Source: Burkholderiaceae bacterium (lineage in GTDB: Bacteria > Pseudomonadota > Gammaproteobacteria > Burkholderiales > Burkholderiaceae_D). From it: DNA of 33,514 nt. The notes under the pieces were generated by a model. The model searched no databases, had not been told where the DNA came from, and saw only the letters and a program-made list of their open reading frames with translations. Position 1 is the stretch's first letter; each line of letters starts with the position of its first letter. Positions 1 to 9,764 of the stretch are shown here, in pieces. The translations under genes and the position numbers were made by a program. The stretch is taken from assembly GCA_018262475.1 (NCBI GenBank), contig JAGSYW010000027.1, positions 1-33,514 on the forward strand. Direction: 5' to 3'.

Positions 1-31
1 ACCACTTCAACCATTTTCTGGAGAAACAACC

Positions 32-397
32 ATGGCACAAATTCTGGTAGTGGACGATTCGAGTACCGTCCGCAATGAAGTAAGTGATTTCCTGACTAAA
101 AACGGCCTGAGCGTGTCTCTGGCGGCAGACGGACGCGAAGGCCTGAGCAAACTGAAATGCGACTCCGGCATCAAGCTGGTGGTGTGCGACGTCAACATGC
201 CAATCATGGACGGTTTGACGATGGCCGAAAAAGTGCGCAGCGAACTGAACAGCAAGGTCAATATCATCATGCTGACCACGGAAAACTCGCCGGCGATGAA
301 AGAGCGGGGCAAGGCGGCCGGCATCAAGGGCTGGATCGTCAAACCGTTCAAGGGCGATGCCGTGCTGCCGGCATTCCAGAAGATGCTCACCGCCTGA
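32..397 (+). CDS. Single-domain CheY-like response regulator
   Basis: A 121-residue stand-alone receiver domain with no output domain, so it probably acts by protein-protein contact, as CheY does, or as a phosphorelay intermediate. Visible receiver residues are the acidic pair D8-D9, the phospho-acceptor D53 (in VVCDVNMP), the conserved Thr in MLTTE (T82/T83) and K104 in IVKPF. GGAGAAA lies just ahead of the ATG and supports this start. Any upstream partner, such as a histidine kinase, would be outside the window. The gene converges on acnA, and the two share a hairpin terminator. The receiver assignment is firm; the pathway (chemotaxis or other) cannot be read from here. Confidence 0.93.
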   Translation: MAQILVVDDSSTVRNEVSDFLTKNGLSVSLAADGREGLSKLKCDSGIKLVVCDVNMPIMDGLTMAEKVRSELNSKVNIIMLTTENSPAMKERGKAAGIKGWIVKPFKGDAVLPAFQKMLTA

Positions 398-415
398 TAC
401 GCAACGGCCGCAATG

Positions 416-443
416 AAAAACGCCGGGTTTCCCCGGCGTTTTT
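416..443. terminator. Bidirectional Rho-independent terminator (response regulator / acnA)
   Basis: The perfect stem CGCCGGG-TTTC-CCCGGCG is flanked by A-rich sequence on the left and TTTTT on the right, so it can work on both strands. It lies between the convergent receiver gene and acnA. Confidence 0.85.
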
Positions 444-463
444 CATTTTGATACGATGCGCTC

Positions 464-3187
464 TCAGTCCGCCAGCAACTGCCGCAGCACGAACGGCAAA
501 ATGCCGCCATGACGGTAGTAATCGACTTCAATCGGCGTATCGATGCGCAGCAGCAGCTCAATCTGCTGCTGGCTGCCATCCTGGCGTTCAATCACCAGCG
601 TGACTTTCTGCTGCGGCTTGATTTCACCATCGAGGCCGGTCAGGCTGTACTTCTCCATGCCGGTTATGCCAAGCGACTGCACGCTGTCATTGCCGATAAA
701 CTGCAATGGCAGTACGCCCATGCCGATCAGGTTCGCGCGATGGATGCGTTCGAACGAGCGCGCAATCACCGCCTTCACCCCCAGAAGCTGCGTACCCTTC
801 GCGGCCCAGTCGCGCGACGAACCAGTGCCGTATTCTTCGCCAGCAAACACCATCGTCGGTACGCCGTCCTTCTGATACTGCATCGCCGCGTCGTAAATCG
901 CCATCTGCTGGCCGCTCGGCTGGTGAATCGTAAAGCCGCCTTCGACGCGCGAGCCATCTTCCTTCGGCGGCAGCATCAGGTTCTTGATGCGCACATTGGC
1001 GAACGTGCCGCGCATCATGATTTCATGATTGCCGCGACGTGCGCCGTAGGAGTTGAAATCCGCCTTGCTCACGCCATTTGCCAGCAGCCATTTGCCGGCC
1101 GGGCTGGATTCGCCAATCGAGCCTGCCGGCGAGATGTGGTCGGTCGTAATCGAATCGCCGAATACGCCCAGCGCGCGCGCGCCAGTGATGTTGCCCGCAG
1201 CACCTTTCGGTTCCTGCGTGAAATCGGCAAAGAAAGGCGGCTCGGCAATGTAGGTCGATTTCGGCCAGTTGTAGACGTCTCCTTTCGCCACGCCCTTGAT
1301 GCCTTCCCACAATTTTCCCGGCGCCGTTTTCACTTCGCCGTAGTTATCCTTGAACACTTTCGCATTCAGCGCAAATTTCATCAATTTTGCAATTTCATGC
1401 GAGGTCGGCCAGATATCACCAAGATACACATCCTTGCCGCCCTTGCCCTTGCCGACCGGCTCGGTCATCAGATCGACCCCGACGTTGCCGGCGATGGCAT
1501 ACGCAACCACCAGCGGCGGCGACGCGAGGAAGTTTGCACGCAGGTTCGGATGAATACGTGCCTCGAAGTTGCGGTTACCCGACAGCACGGCAGCAGCAAC
1601 AATATCGTTCTTCGTGATTGCCTCGTTCATCGCCGGCGTCAGGTCGCCAGCATTGCCGATGCAGGTGGTGCAGCCATAGGCGGTGACGCCGAAACCGAGC
1701 TTTTCCAGATACGGCAGCAGGCCAGCTGCTTCGAGATAGTTGGTGACGATGCGTGAACCTGGTGCCATCGAAGTCTTGATATGCGGAGCCACCTTCAAGC
1801 CGGCTTCAACTGCCTTCTTCGCCAGCAAGCCAGCAGCGAGCAACACGCCCGGGTTCGATGTGTTGGTGCATGAGGTGATGGCTGCGATCAGTACATCACC
1901 GTTCTTCACCTTCACCCCGTCGGCATTTTCATATACCGCTGCCAAATCGTCGGCCTTCTTGTTGAAACCGCCATCAGCCACCGGCTTCGAAAACAGTTCG
2001 GCAAAATTGTTTTTGACGTTGCCGATCTCGATCCGGTCCTGCGGACGACGCGGACCAGCCAGCGACGGAGCCACAGTCCCCAAGTCGAGCGTCACCACAC
2101 GGGTGTAATCGATCTGGCCTGCTTTCGGGATGCCGAACATCTTCTGCGCCTTGAAGTAGGCTTCGAACGCTGTAATTTCCGCCTTCGTGCGGCCAGTGCC
2201 CTTCAGGTAATCAACGGTCGCATCATCGACCGGGAAGAAGCCCATGGTCGCGCCATATTCCGGCGCCATGTTGGCGATGGTCGCCCGATCGGTCAACGAC
2301 AGCGACTCGGTGCCCTGGCCAAAGAATTCAACGAACTTGCCAACGACCTTTTCCTTGCGCAGCAGTTCGGTGATCGTCAGCACCAGATCCGTCGCAGTGC
2401 AGCCCTCGCGCAGCTTGCCGACCAGGTTCACGCCAATCACGTCCGGCGTCAGGAAATACACCGGTTGGCCGAGCATGCCCGCCTCCGCCTCAATACCGCC
2501 CACGCCCCACGCAACTGCGCCCAGGCCATTGATCATGGTAGTGTGCGAATCGGTGCCGACCATCGTGTCCGGATAGTACAGTTCGCCCTTGTCGGTCTTT
2601 TGCTTATGCACGCCACGCGCCAGATATTCGAGGTTCACCTGATGCACGATGCCGAAGCCCGGCGGCACGACGCCGAAAGTGTCGAACGCCTGCATGCCCC
2701 ACTTCATGAACTGGTAGCGCTCGTTGTTGCGCGCAAATTCGAGCTTCATGTTCAAATCGAGCGCACGCTTCTCGCGGAAATGATCGATTTGCACCGAGTG
2801 GTCAACCACCAGATCGACCGGCACCAGCGGCTCGATGTTCTTCGGGTTCTTGCCCGTGCGCTGCGCGACGTTCCTCATCGCCGCCAAATCGGCCAGCAGC
2901 GGCACACCGGTAAAGTCCTGCAGCACAATCCGCGACACCACAAACGGAATTTCATCGACACGCTCGGCGGTCGGCTTCCAGTTCGCCAGCTGGCGAACAT
3001 GCTCTTCAGTCACCTTCTGGCCATCACAGTTGCGCAACACCGATTCGAGCACGATGCGGATCGATACCGGCAGGCGCCCAATGTCGACACCCAGTTTTTT
3101 TCCCAGCTCGGGAAGCGAATAAAAGCGGCCTTTCTTGCTGTCGGTCAGTTTAAAATCCTTCAGCGTGCTCAAGGTATTGCGGGACAT
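464..3187 (-). CDS. acnA: Aconitate hydratase A (aconitase)
   Basis: Interconverts citrate and isocitrate in the TCA cycle as a cytoplasmic [4Fe-4S] enzyme of the AcnA/IRP1 type. The product is 907 residues, the usual length. The three cluster cysteines are visible: C440 in [10 protein letters not shown], and C506 and C509 in [11 protein letters not shown]. The C-terminal swivel domain has the [16 protein letters not shown] motif. The ORF track starts 11 codons earlier, but GGAGAAGTC directly precedes the internal ATG that gives [10 protein letters not shown], so I use that start. A perfect 8-bp hairpin lies just upstream of this ribosome site. Neighbouring gltA and sucAB make this a TCA block, although acnA is transcribed the opposite way. 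Confidence 0.97.
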   Translation of the reverse strand: MSRNTLSTLKDFKLTDSKKGRFYSLPELGKKLGVDIGRLPVSIRIVLESVLRNCDGQKVTEEHVRQLANWKPTAERVDEIPFVVSRIVLQDFTGVPLLADLAAMRNVAQRTGKNPKNIEPLVPVDLVVDHSVQIDHFREKRALDLNMKLEFARNNERYQFMKWGMQAFDTFGVVPPGFGIVHQVNLEYLARGVHKQKTDKGELYYPDTMVGTDSHTTMINGLGAVAWGVGGIEAEAGMLGQPVYFLTPDVIGVNLVGKLREGCTATDLVLTITELLRKEKVVGKFVEFFGQGTESLSLTDRATIANMAPEYGATMGFFPVDDATVDYLKGTGRTKAEITAFEAYFKAQKMFGIPKAGQIDYTRVVTLDLGTVAPSLAGPRRPQDRIEIGNVKNNFAELFSKPVADGGFNKKADDLAAVYENADGVKVKNGDVLIAAITSCTNTSNPGVLLAAGLLAKKAVEAGLKVAPHIKTSMAPGSRIVTNYLEAAGLLPYLEKLGFGVTAYGCTTCIGNAGDLTPAMNEAITKNDIVAAAVLSGNRNFEARIHPNLRANFLASPPLVVAYAIAGNVGVDLMTEPVGKGKGGKDVYLGDIWPTSHEIAKLMKFALNAKVFKDNYGEVKTAPGKLWEGIKGVAKGDVYNWPKSTYIAEPPFFADFTQEPKGAAGNITGARALGVFGDSITTDHISPAGSIGESSPAGKWLLANGVSKADFNSYGARRGNHEIMMRGTFANVRIKNLMLPPKEDGSRVEGGFTIHQPSGQQMAIYDAAMQYQKDGVPTMVFAGEEYGTGSSRDWAAKGTQLLGVKAVIARSFERIHRANLIGMGVLPLQFIGNDSVQSLGITGMEKYSLTGLDGEIKPQQKVTLVIERQDGSQQQIELLLRIDTPIEVDYYRHGGILPFVLRQLLAD

Positions 3188-3202
3188 GACTTCTCCATTA
3201 GG

Positions 3203-3222
3203 GATTGCCGTCGTCGGCAATC
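3203..3222 (-). promoter_or_regulatory. Hairpin in acnA 5' leader
   Basis: Two 8-bp arms (GATTGCCG / CGGCAATC) surround a 4-nt loop. On the acnA strand the hairpin ends about 7 nt before the GGAG ribosome site, so it would sit in the leader RNA. No known riboswitch is recognised. Confidence 0.45.
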
Positions 3223-3285
3223 AAACAAATCAAAACATCGCACAAAAACGGACGAAGCAAGAACCTCGCCCGCATAACAGCTCAT

Positions 3286-3312
3286 GGTAGCGCGGCAGCA
3301 GGCCGCGCCACC
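3286..3312. other. GC-rich inverted repeat between mliC-like gene and acnA
   Basis: The stem GCGCGGC-AGCAG-GCCGCGC extends through an A/C mismatch to GGT/ACC. It lies 23 bp beyond the stop codon of the MliC-like gene. It could end that transcript, but neither strand has a following T-run, so a Rho-independent terminator is not demonstrated. Confidence 0.4.
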
Positions 3313-3334
3313 TGAACGGTTCAAATCAATTCAA

Positions 3335-3805
3335 TCAGGTCGAATGCTTCAGCTGCACCGTATCCTTGCACTCGTTGGCGAGTTGCTTGCCATTCTTCGA
3401 ATTCAGCAAGATACCCTTCGACGGGATACCAACCCAGGTCAAGCCGTTTTTCGCATTTTCATAGCGGTCGGCACCCGTGGTGGTATTCACTCGCAACAAT
3501 CGATGCAGGCGGTCGCGCCACCGAACTGCGATCTGCTTGTCATCGCTCTTTTTCTGGAAAATCGTCAGATTGTTGCCCAGTTCGCAGCTATAGCTGACAC
3601 TGGTGAAACCAGCGGTATCGGGCACATCGCCATCGTGTTCAATGGCCTCACCTTCTGCTCTGGCAGCGGATTTCTTTTTGACGTTTTTTTTCGCCACCTT
3701 CTTCTTGGTCGCTTTCGGGGTTGCAGGTGCCGTTTCGGCACTGGCCTGTGGCAACGCAAACACCAGACCAAAGGTCAGAAAAAAGGCAGACAGGAATTTC
3801 AGCAT
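3335..3805 (-). CDS. Secreted MliC/PliC-like lysozyme-inhibitor domain protein
   Basis: A 156-residue exported protein. The internal ATG (MLKFLSAFFL) is chosen because AAGGAG precedes it and a clear signal peptide ending near PQASA follows. There is no lipobox cysteine, so a soluble periplasmic product is likely. After a lysine-rich low-complexity linker (about residues 30-48), the C-terminal region matches the MliC layout: YSCELG, a run of beta-strand-like segments, the TTGADRY element equivalent to the SGxxY loop, and a second cysteine near the end (ANEC) that could pair with the first. Known members inhibit c-type lysozymes and so protect the cell wall. The family call rests on motif memory, not a search. 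The gene is divergent from gltA. Confidence 0.7.
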   Translation of the reverse strand: MLKFLSAFFLTFGLVFALPQASAETAPATPKATKKKVAKKNVKKKSAARAEGEAIEHDGDVPDTAGFTSVSYSCELGNNLTIFQKKSDDKQIAVRWRDRLHRLLRVNTTTGADRYENAKNGLTWVGIPSKGILLNSKNGKQLANECKDTVQLKHST

Positions 3806-3943
3806 GACATTACTCCTTCGACAAAACGCGGGTTCCCGCAAAAATACTGGCGCTATATTATAAATCGTGTCCGCCAGGATGCCGAAAATACCCAGCGATA
3901 ACTGCCCACAGATGACGATAGGCCATCAAATTGTGTTGCGCGC

Positions 3944-3977
3944 ATGGTTTTGCACCCGTTCGGTGCAGAACAACCAT
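3944..3977. promoter_or_regulatory. Imperfect 34-bp inverted repeat upstream of gltA
   Basis: The outer arms ATGGTT/AACCAT and inner arms TGCACC/GGTGCA surround a CGTTC loop. It lies about 100 bp upstream of gltA in the divergent mliC-like/gltA intergenic region. This is a candidate operator; no regulator is identified. Confidence 0.4.
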
Positions 3978-4002
3978 AAGCACCTGGAATCTACACATAA
4001 TA

Positions 4003-4026
4003 GATAAAGTTAATACCCGATAAAGT
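4003..4026 (+). repeat. Direct repeat GATAAAGT x2 in gltA promoter region
   Basis: Exact 8-mers GATAAAGT occur at 4003-4010 and 4019-4026, 16 bp apart, within an AT-rich stretch 55-78 bp ahead of gltA. They may be paired binding sites or promoter elements. Confidence 0.3.
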
Positions 4027-4080
4027 ACGATATACATTATCATTCCCTGATTCTGCATTTTGATATTTGATGGATAGTCA

Positions 4081-5385
4081 ATGAAAAACTCCGATACCAA
4101 GGTAACGCTGACCTTTTCCGATGGCACGCCATCGCTTGACTTGCCGGTGTACAAGGCGTCGATAGGGCCAGATGCGATCGACATCCGCCCGCTATACACC
4201 ACAGCCGGCAAGCTCTCCTACGATCCAGGGTTCATGTCCACCGCATCGTGCGATTCTTCCATCACCTATATCGACGGCGAAAAAGGCATTCTGCTGTACC
4301 GCGGTTATCCGATCGAACAACTGGCGGTAAAGGGTGATTTCATGGACACCTGCTACCTGCTCCTGAAAGGCGAGTTGCCGACCGCCGCGCAAAAAGATGT
4401 CTTCGTCAACGCGTTTAAACATCAGACGATGCTGCACGAGCAGATGCAGTTTTTCTTCCGCGGCTTCCGCCGCGACGCGCACCCGATGGCAGTGCTGGTC
4501 GCAACTGTCGGCGCGTTGTCTGCGTTCTATCATGAATCGATCGACATCTCCGACCCGGATCATCGAGAAGAATCTGCGTTGAGCATTATTGCAAAAATGC
4601 CAACACTGGTCGCCATGGCTTACAAATACTCGATCGGACAGCCGTTCGTCTATCCTCGCAATGAACTGTCATACAGCGAAAATTTCCTGCGCATGATGTT
4701 CGCCACCCCGGCAGAAGATTACAAGGTCAATCCAGTGCTGGCGCGTGCGCTCGACCGCATCATGATCCTGCACGCCGATCATGAACAGAATGCATCGACC
4801 TCGACCGTGCGCCTTGCCGGCTCCAGTGGTGCCAATCCGTTTGCCTGCATCGCTGCCGGCATCGCATCATTGTGGGGGCCGCTGCATGGCGGCGCAAATG
4901 AAGCAACGCTAACAATGCTCAGGCAAATCGGAACGGTCGACAAGGTACCGGAATTCATTCAGAACGTGAAAAACCGCACCGGCGGCGTGCGGCTGATGGG
5001 CTTTGGTCATCGCGTGTACAAGAATTTCGACCCGCGCGCCATCCTGATGCGCGAAACCTGCCACGAGGTGCTGGGCGAACTTGGGCTGAAGGATAACCCG
5101 CTGTTCAAGGTCGCACTGGAAATCGAAAAGTACGCGCTGGAAGACGATTATTTCGTTTCGCGCAAACTGTATCCGAACGTCGATTACTACTCCGGCATCG
5201 TCCAGTCCGCGCTCGGCATCCCGACCTCGCTGTTCACCGGCATTTTTGCGATGGCTCGCACCGCAGGCTGGATCGCGCAATGGAAGGAAATGATCGCCGA
5301 TCCGGAACATCGAATTGCCCGTCCGCGCCAGCTGTACACCGGCGCAACCACGCGCGATGTGCCTTCGATCGAAGAACGCGGCTAA
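4081..5385 (+). CDS. gltA: Citrate synthase (type II)
   Basis: Condenses oxaloacetate and acetyl-CoA to citrate, the entry step of the TCA cycle. The product is 434 residues, the normal length for the hexameric bacterial enzyme. Active-site residues are visible: H269 in [11 protein letters not shown]310 in [15 protein letters not shown] and D368 in NVDYYSG. The start is supported by the family-like N-terminus ([15 protein letters not shown]) although the ribosome site is weak. In many Burkholderiales gltA follows sdhCDAB. Here it stands alone, divergent from the MliC-like gene, with long intergenic regions on both sides, so it is probably transcribed on its own. Confidence 0.97.
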   Translation: MKNSDTKVTLTFSDGTPSLDLPVYKASIGPDAIDIRPLYTTAGKLSYDPGFMSTASCDSSITYIDGEKGILLYRGYPIEQLAVKGDFMDTCYLLLKGELPTAAQKDVFVNAFKHQTMLHEQMQFFFRGFRRDAHPMAVLVATVGALSAFYHESIDISDPDHREESALSIIAKMPTLVAMAYKYSIGQPFVYPRNELSYSENFLRMMFATPAEDYKVNPVLARALDRIMILHADHEQNASTSTVRLAGSSGANPFACIAAGIASLWGPLHGGANEATLTMLRQIGTVDKVPEFIQNVKNRTGGVRLMGFGHRVYKNFDPRAILMRETCHEVLGELGLKDNPLFKVALEIEKYALEDDYFVSRKLYPNVDYYSGIVQSALGIPTSLFTGIFAMARTAGWIAQWKEMIADPEHRIARPRQLYTGATTRDVPSIEERG

Positions 5386-5418
5386 AGCGTCTCATCACAG
5401 CCACCCGGCCCGCAAAAC

Positions 5419-5486
5419 ATACTCACCAGGGTATCTTTTCGGGTCGCGGAAATCATGGCAGAAAACCGTGTTTTTGCCACATACCC
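5419..5486 (+). repeat. Dispersed ~70-bp intergenic repeat, copy 1
   Basis: Starts with ATACTCACCAGGGTAT and ends with GCCACATACCC, 68 bp in total. The interior has the shared GAAATCATGGC-AGAAAACC stretch, and TGGCAGAAAAC can pair with GTTTTTGCCA next to the right end. Compare copies at 11475, 18196 and 24396. Confidence 0.75.
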
Positions 5487-5520
5487 AAATTAGATTTCGC
5501 TTGCAGCGATAAATATTCAA

Positions 5521-5547
5521 CATAACCTCACGTATTGCGTGGTTATG
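5521..5547. promoter_or_regulatory. Bulged inverted repeat upstream of sucA
   Basis: CATAAC and CACG on the left pair with CGTG and GTTATG on the right, with a 2-nt bulge and a TATTG loop. No T-run follows, so this is more likely an operator or RNA structure than a terminator. Confidence 0.35.
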
Positions 5548-5673
5548 CGACAATAATTGCACACGTTCAGCCGTGGACTAACGACTATCGAATACAGTAA
5601 GCTCATATAAAACTCACTTCCAATCAAAATGCAGTCCGCCGACCGGTCAGGCCGGCAAGCGGATAACCGGATT

Positions 5674-5688
5674 TTCGCGAAGCGCGAA
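5674..5688 (+). promoter_or_regulatory. Hairpin directly upstream of sucA ribosome site
   Basis: The perfect stem TTCGCG-AAG-CGCGAA ends two bases before the AAGGTGG ribosome site of sucA. It could affect initiation; this is inferred from position only. Confidence 0.35.
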
Positions 5689-5701
5689 GAAAGGTGGCAA
5701 T

Positions 5702-8557
5702 ATGATGCAGAAAGATGTTTCCACGTCGTACCTGTTCGCGGGCAATGCGCCCTATGTCGAACAGTTGTACGAAGCCTATCTGAACAATCCTCACTCGGTG
5801 CCAGACAACTGGCGCGAGTGGTTCAACGCGATGCAAAACGTGCCCGCCTCGGACGGCTCCAGCCGGCACGACGTTGCACATGCGCCAGTGATTGCATCAT
5901 TCACTGAACGCGCAAAGCATGGTCCATTCCGGCATGTAGTCACGCCGGTCAGCGCCGAAATGGAGCGCAAGCAGGTCGCATCGCAACAACTGACAGCCGC
6001 TTACCGCATTCTCGGTTCGCGATGGGCAAATCTGGATCCGCTGCAGCGACACCCGCGTCCGCATATCCCCGAACTGGAACACAGCTTTTACGGCTTCACC
6101 GATGCCGACATGGATCTGGTGTTCAACATCGGCAACACCTATTTCGGCGTCGAAACGGCAACGCTACGCGAACACCTGCAATTCCTGCGCGATACTTACT
6201 GCCGCTCGATCGGCGCCGAATTCATGCACATCAGCGACCAAGCGCAAAAACGCTGGATGCAGCAGCGGCTCGAATCAACGCGCGCGACACCGGATTTCAC
6301 TGAAGAACAGAAGCGACACATCCTGGAGCGCATCACGGCTGCGGAAGGGCTGGAGCGCTATCTGCACACCCGCTATGTCGGACAAAAGCGTTTTTCGCTC
6401 GAAGGCAGCGAGAGTGTCATCGCCGCATTGGATGAAGTGATCCAGCGCGCCGGCGCCAACGGCATCCAGGAAATCGTGATCGGCATGGCGCATCGCGGCC
6501 GTTTGAACGTGCTGGTCAACATCATGGGCAAGCTGCCGCGCGACCTGTTTGCCGAATTCGAGGAAAAACAGGCAGCCGACTTGCCTTCCGGCGATGTCAA
6601 ATATCACCAGGGCTTCACCCGCGATGTGGCGACGCCTGGCGGGCCGGTGCATCTGTCGCTGGCATTCAACCCTTCACACCTGGAAATCGTCAATCCGGTA
6701 GTCGAAGGTTCGGCTCGAGCGAGAATGGATCACCGCGGCGACCTTGATGGTTCGCAAGTACTGCCGGTGCTGGTACATGGTGATGCCGCGTTCACCGCGC
6801 AAGGCGTGGTGATGGAAACGCTGAATCTAGGTCAGACGCGCGGCTTCAGCACCGGCGGCACCGTGCATATCGTGATAAACAATCAAATCGGCTTCACCAC
6901 CTCCGATCCGCGCGATTCGCGCTCGACGCTGTACTGCACTGATGTGGCGAAAATGGTCGAAGCGCCAGTACTGCATGTGAATGGAGACGATCCGGATGCG
7001 GTGGTATTCGCCGCCCAAGTGGCGCTTGATTTCCGGATGACATTCAAGAAGGACATCGTGCTCGACATCGTCTGCTACCGCAAGCTCGGACATAATGAAC
7101 AGGACACGCCGGCGCTGACGCAACCATTGATGTACCAGAAAATAGCGCAGCAACAAGGCGTGCGCCGGCTCTACGGTCGCAGGCTGGCGGCGCAAGGAAT
7201 CATCTGGCAGGGCGAGGAAGAAGATGTTGCCGCCTCATTCCGAAAAGTGATGGATTCGGGCGTGTTCGATACCGACCCGGTTTTCGCCAGCTACCCGAAC
7301 AAAACTGAAGTCGACTGGGCCCCATTCCTGAACCGCAAGTGGACTGATGCAGCCGACACTGCGGTTCCGATCGAAGAGTTGATGCGCCTATCTGAGCGGA
7401 TCACCACCGTGCCGGACGATTTCGAGCTGCATCCGCTCGCGGCCAAAGTGCTGCAGGACCGCGCAGCAATGGGACGGGGCGAAATTGAGCTTGACTGGGG
7501 CATGGGCGAGCATCTTGCATTCGCCTCGCTGCTGGCGTCGGGCTATCCGATCCGTCTGTCTGGGCAGGATTCTGGACGCGGCACGTTCACGCACCGCCAC
7601 GCGGTGCTGCACGATCAGCATCGCGAGCGCTGGGATGTCGGCACGTATACGCCGCTGGAACATGTTTCCGACCGTCAGGCACGCTTTACCGTGATTGATT
7701 CGGTGCTGTCGGAAGAAGCGGCTCTTGGCTTCGAATATGGCTACTCGACCGCCGTACCCAATACACTCACCATCTGGGAAGCGCAGTTCGGCGATTTCGC
7801 CAATGGCGCGCAAGTCGTGATTGACCAGTTCATCACCTCAGGCGAGGTCAAATGGGGACGCGCATCGGGACTGGTGATGCTGCTGCCGCACGGTTACGAA
7901 GGCCAGGGACCGGAACATTCGTCTGCGAGGATCGAGCGCTTCCTGCAACTGTGCGCCGACAACAATATCCAAGTCGCGCAACCAACGACATCAGCACAAA
8001 TTTTCCACCTGCTGCGTCGGCAGATGATTCGTCGCTTCCGCAAACCACTGATCGTGCTGACGCCCAAATCGCTGTTGCGCCACAAGGATGCAGGCTCTCC
8101 TCTGACAGAACTGGCGAAGGGAGGATTCAAGACCGTCATCGGCGAAACCGACGACACCCTCCGCGCAGATGAAGTCAAACGGATGCTGGTCTGCTCGGGC
8201 AAGGTTTACTACGACCTGCTGCACGCACGCAAGGAACAACAGAGCAGCGACATCGCCATCATCCGCATTGAACAGTTGTACCCGTTCCCGCACAAGGCTT
8301 TCGGTGCAGAACTGGAAAAATACCCGAACCTGGCCGAAGTGGTCTGGGTGCAGGATGAGCCGCAAAATCAGGGCGCCTGGTTCCAGATCCAGCACAACCT
8401 GCTCGGACAGATGGAAACCGGACAAAAGCTCGGTTTTGCCGGGCGGCCGCCAAGCGCGTCTCCTGCGGTCGGCTACTACCACAAGCACGCAGCGCAGCAA
8501 AAGGAATTGCTGGCGCAGGCTTTTGCCCGCCTCAAGGGCGTGATCTTCACCAAATAA
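5702..8557 (+). CDS. sucA: 2-oxoglutarate dehydrogenase E1 component
   Basis: Thiamine-diphosphate-dependent decarboxylase that starts the 2-oxoglutarate dehydrogenase reaction and transfers succinyl to the lipoyl group of SucB. The product is 951 residues, full length. Visible family motifs are the N-terminal E2-contact segment ([13 protein letters not shown]), [26 protein letters not shown], the ThDP/Mg region NGDDPDAV with [25 protein letters not shown], and [24 protein letters not shown] precedes tandem ATG codons; the first is taken as the start. sucB follows after 23 bp, so the two are one operon. No truncation or missing motif was noticed. Confidence 0.97.
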   Translation: MMQKDVSTSYLFAGNAPYVEQLYEAYLNNPHSVPDNWREWFNAMQNVPASDGSSRHDVAHAPVIASFTERAKHGPFRHVVTPVSAEMERKQVASQQLTAAYRILGSRWANLDPLQRHPRPHIPELEHSFYGFTDADMDLVFNIGNTYFGVETATLREHLQFLRDTYCRSIGAEFMHISDQAQKRWMQQRLESTRATPDFTEEQKRHILERITAAEGLERYLHTRYVGQKRFSLEGSESVIAALDEVIQRAGANGIQEIVIGMAHRGRLNVLVNIMGKLPRDLFAEFEEKQAADLPSGDVKYHQGFTRDVATPGGPVHLSLAFNPSHLEIVNPVVEGSARARMDHRGDLDGSQVLPVLVHGDAAFTAQGVVMETLNLGQTRGFSTGGTVHIVINNQIGFTTSDPRDSRSTLYCTDVAKMVEAPVLHVNGDDPDAVVFAAQVALDFRMTFKKDIVLDIVCYRKLGHNEQDTPALTQPLMYQKIAQQQGVRRLYGRRLAAQGIIWQGEEEDVAASFRKVMDSGVFDTDPVFASYPNKTEVDWAPFLNRKWTDAADTAVPIEELMRLSERITTVPDDFELHPLAAKVLQDRAAMGRGEIELDWGMGEHLAFASLLASGYPIRLSGQDSGRGTFTHRHAVLHDQHRERWDVGTYTPLEHVSDRQARFTVIDSVLSEEAALGFEYGYSTAVPNTLTIWEAQFGDFANGAQVVIDQFITSGEVKWGRASGLVMLLPHGYEGQGPEHSSARIERFLQLCADNNIQVAQPTTSAQIFHLLRRQMIRRFRKPLIVLTPKSLLRHKDAGSPLTELAKGGFKTVIGETDDTLRADEVKRMLVCSGKVYYDLLHARKEQQSSDIAIIRIEQLYPFPHKAFGAELEKYPNLAEVVWVQDEPQNQGAWFQIQHNLLGQMETGQKLGFAGRPPSASPAVGYYHKHAAQQKELLAQAFARLKGVIFTK

Positions 8558-8580
8558 CCCCGGAAAAACGGAGACTAAGA

Positions 8581-9750
8581 ATGGCTGTACTGGAAGTCAA
8601 GGTTCCGCAACTGTCTGAATCGGTTGCAGAAGCCACACTGATACAGTGGCGCAAGCAAATTGGCGAAAGCATCAAACAGGACGACAACCTAGTTGATATC
8701 GAAACCGACAAGGTGGTGCTGGAGTTGCCCGCGCCAGGGTCCGGCGTGCTGGTGCAAATCATCAAGGGGAATGGCGAAAGCGTCGTCGCCGGTGAAACGA
8801 TTGCACTCATCGACAGCGAAGCGGTCGCATCAGTACCGGCTGCTCCTGCAGCGCCCGCACCAGCGCCTCAACCACCAGTAGCCCCCCCCCAAGTACCATC
8901 TTTGCCGCCAGTACCGACTGTCCCACCGGCATCATCGCAGCCCCCCACGCCTGCCCCATCGACTGAAATCGTGCCGGCGGCACGCACACAACCATCGACG
9001 GTTTCTTCGTCACGCGCGATAGCAGCGCCGATCAATGCCGAACTAGCCAGCAGGCCGGAAGACCGGGTGCCGATGAGCCGCCTGCGCGCGCGCATCGCCC
9101 AGCGACTGCTCGAATCGCAGATGAATACTGCTTCGCTGACCACGTTCAACGAAGTCAACATGCAGCCGGTTATCGACCTGCGCAACCGTTACAAGGACAA
9201 ATTCGAGCAGGAACATGGCGTGCGCCTTGGCTTCATGTCGTTCTTCGTCAAGGCGGCGGTGGCGGCGCTGAAAAAATATCCGATCGTGAATGCGTCAATC
9301 GACGGCAACGATATCGTCTATCACGGCTACTTCGACATCGGCATTGCGATCAGTTCGCCGCGCGGACTGGTGGTGCCGGTGATGCGCGATGCAGATCAAA
9401 TGTCGATCGCCGACATCGAGCGCAAGATCGCCGAGTTCGGCACACTAGCGCGCGATGGCCGGCTGACACTGGACGACCTGACCGGCGGCACGTTCTCGAT
9501 CTCGAATGGTGGCGTGTTTGGCTCAATGCTGTCCACGCCGATCATCAACCCGCCGCAATCGGCCATCCTCGGCATCCATGCAACCAAGGATCGGCCGGTG
9601 GTCGAAAACGGGCAAATCGTGATCAGGCCGATGAATTATCTCGCGCTGTCGTATGATCACCGTCTGATTGACGGCCGCGAAGCAGTGCTGGCGCTGGTCG
9701 CGATCAAGGATGCGCTCGAAGACCCGGCGCGGCTGCTGCTCGACATCTGA
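8581..9750 (+). CDS. sucB: Dihydrolipoamide succinyltransferase (E2o), no visible subunit-binding domain
   Basis: Core E2 of 2-oxoglutarate dehydrogenase, 389 residues. The N-terminal lipoyl domain carries K44 in [10 protein letters not shown]. The C-terminal catalytic domain, from about residue 158, ends with the [10 protein letters not shown] motif (H360, D364). Between them (about 84-155) lies only a Pro/Ala/Ser-rich linker. The peripheral-subunit-binding domain usual in bacterial E2o, recognisable by a GTGxxGRxTKxD stretch, is not visible. The layout therefore resembles mitochondrial DLST, which also lacks it. A run of nine C bases falls within the linker. GGAGACTAAGA precedes the ATG. 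No E3 gene (lpd) follows; a secreted coiled-coil protein does. Confidence 0.95.
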   Translation: MAVLEVKVPQLSESVAEATLIQWRKQIGESIKQDDNLVDIETDKVVLELPAPGSGVLVQIIKGNGESVVAGETIALIDSEAVASVPAAPAAPAPAPQPPVAPPQVPSLPPVPTVPPASSQPPTPAPSTEIVPAARTQPSTVSSSRAIAAPINAELASRPEDRVPMSRLRARIAQRLLESQMNTASLTTFNEVNMQPVIDLRNRYKDKFEQEHGVRLGFMSFFVKAAVAALKKYPIVNASIDGNDIVYHGYFDIGIAISSPRGLVVPVMRDADQMSIADIERKIAEFGTLARDGRLTLDDLTGGTFSISNGGVFGSMLSTPIINPPQSAILGIHATKDRPVVENGQIVIRPMNYLALSYDHRLIDGREAVLALVAIKDALEDPARLLLDI

Positions 9751-9764
9751 CGGAACGATTGCCC

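Larger units (their letters stand above)
5386..5701 (+). other. 316-bp gltA-sucA intergenic region
   Basis: There is no gene here. The region holds one copy of the 70-bp dispersed repeat (5419-5486), a bulged hairpin (5521-5547) and a small hairpin just ahead of the sucA ribosome site (5674-5688). The sucA promoter is expected in this region, but I cannot place it with confidence. Confidence 0.7.

Noticed and set aside
509-1756. 415-aa plus-strand ORF antisense to acnA
   Set aside because: The acnA frame carries all aconitase motifs; the plus frame is Arg/His-rich with no domain.
3844-3893. Possible fifth full copy of the dispersed repeat (ATACTGGCGCTAT … ATACCC)
   Set aside because: It is only 50 bp long, lacks the GTAT arm in the right place and lacks the interior shared stretch.
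5419-5486. Repeat copies as integron attC sites or CRISPR repeats
   Set aside because: They are scattered kilobases apart with no spacers, no integrase and no attC core sequences.
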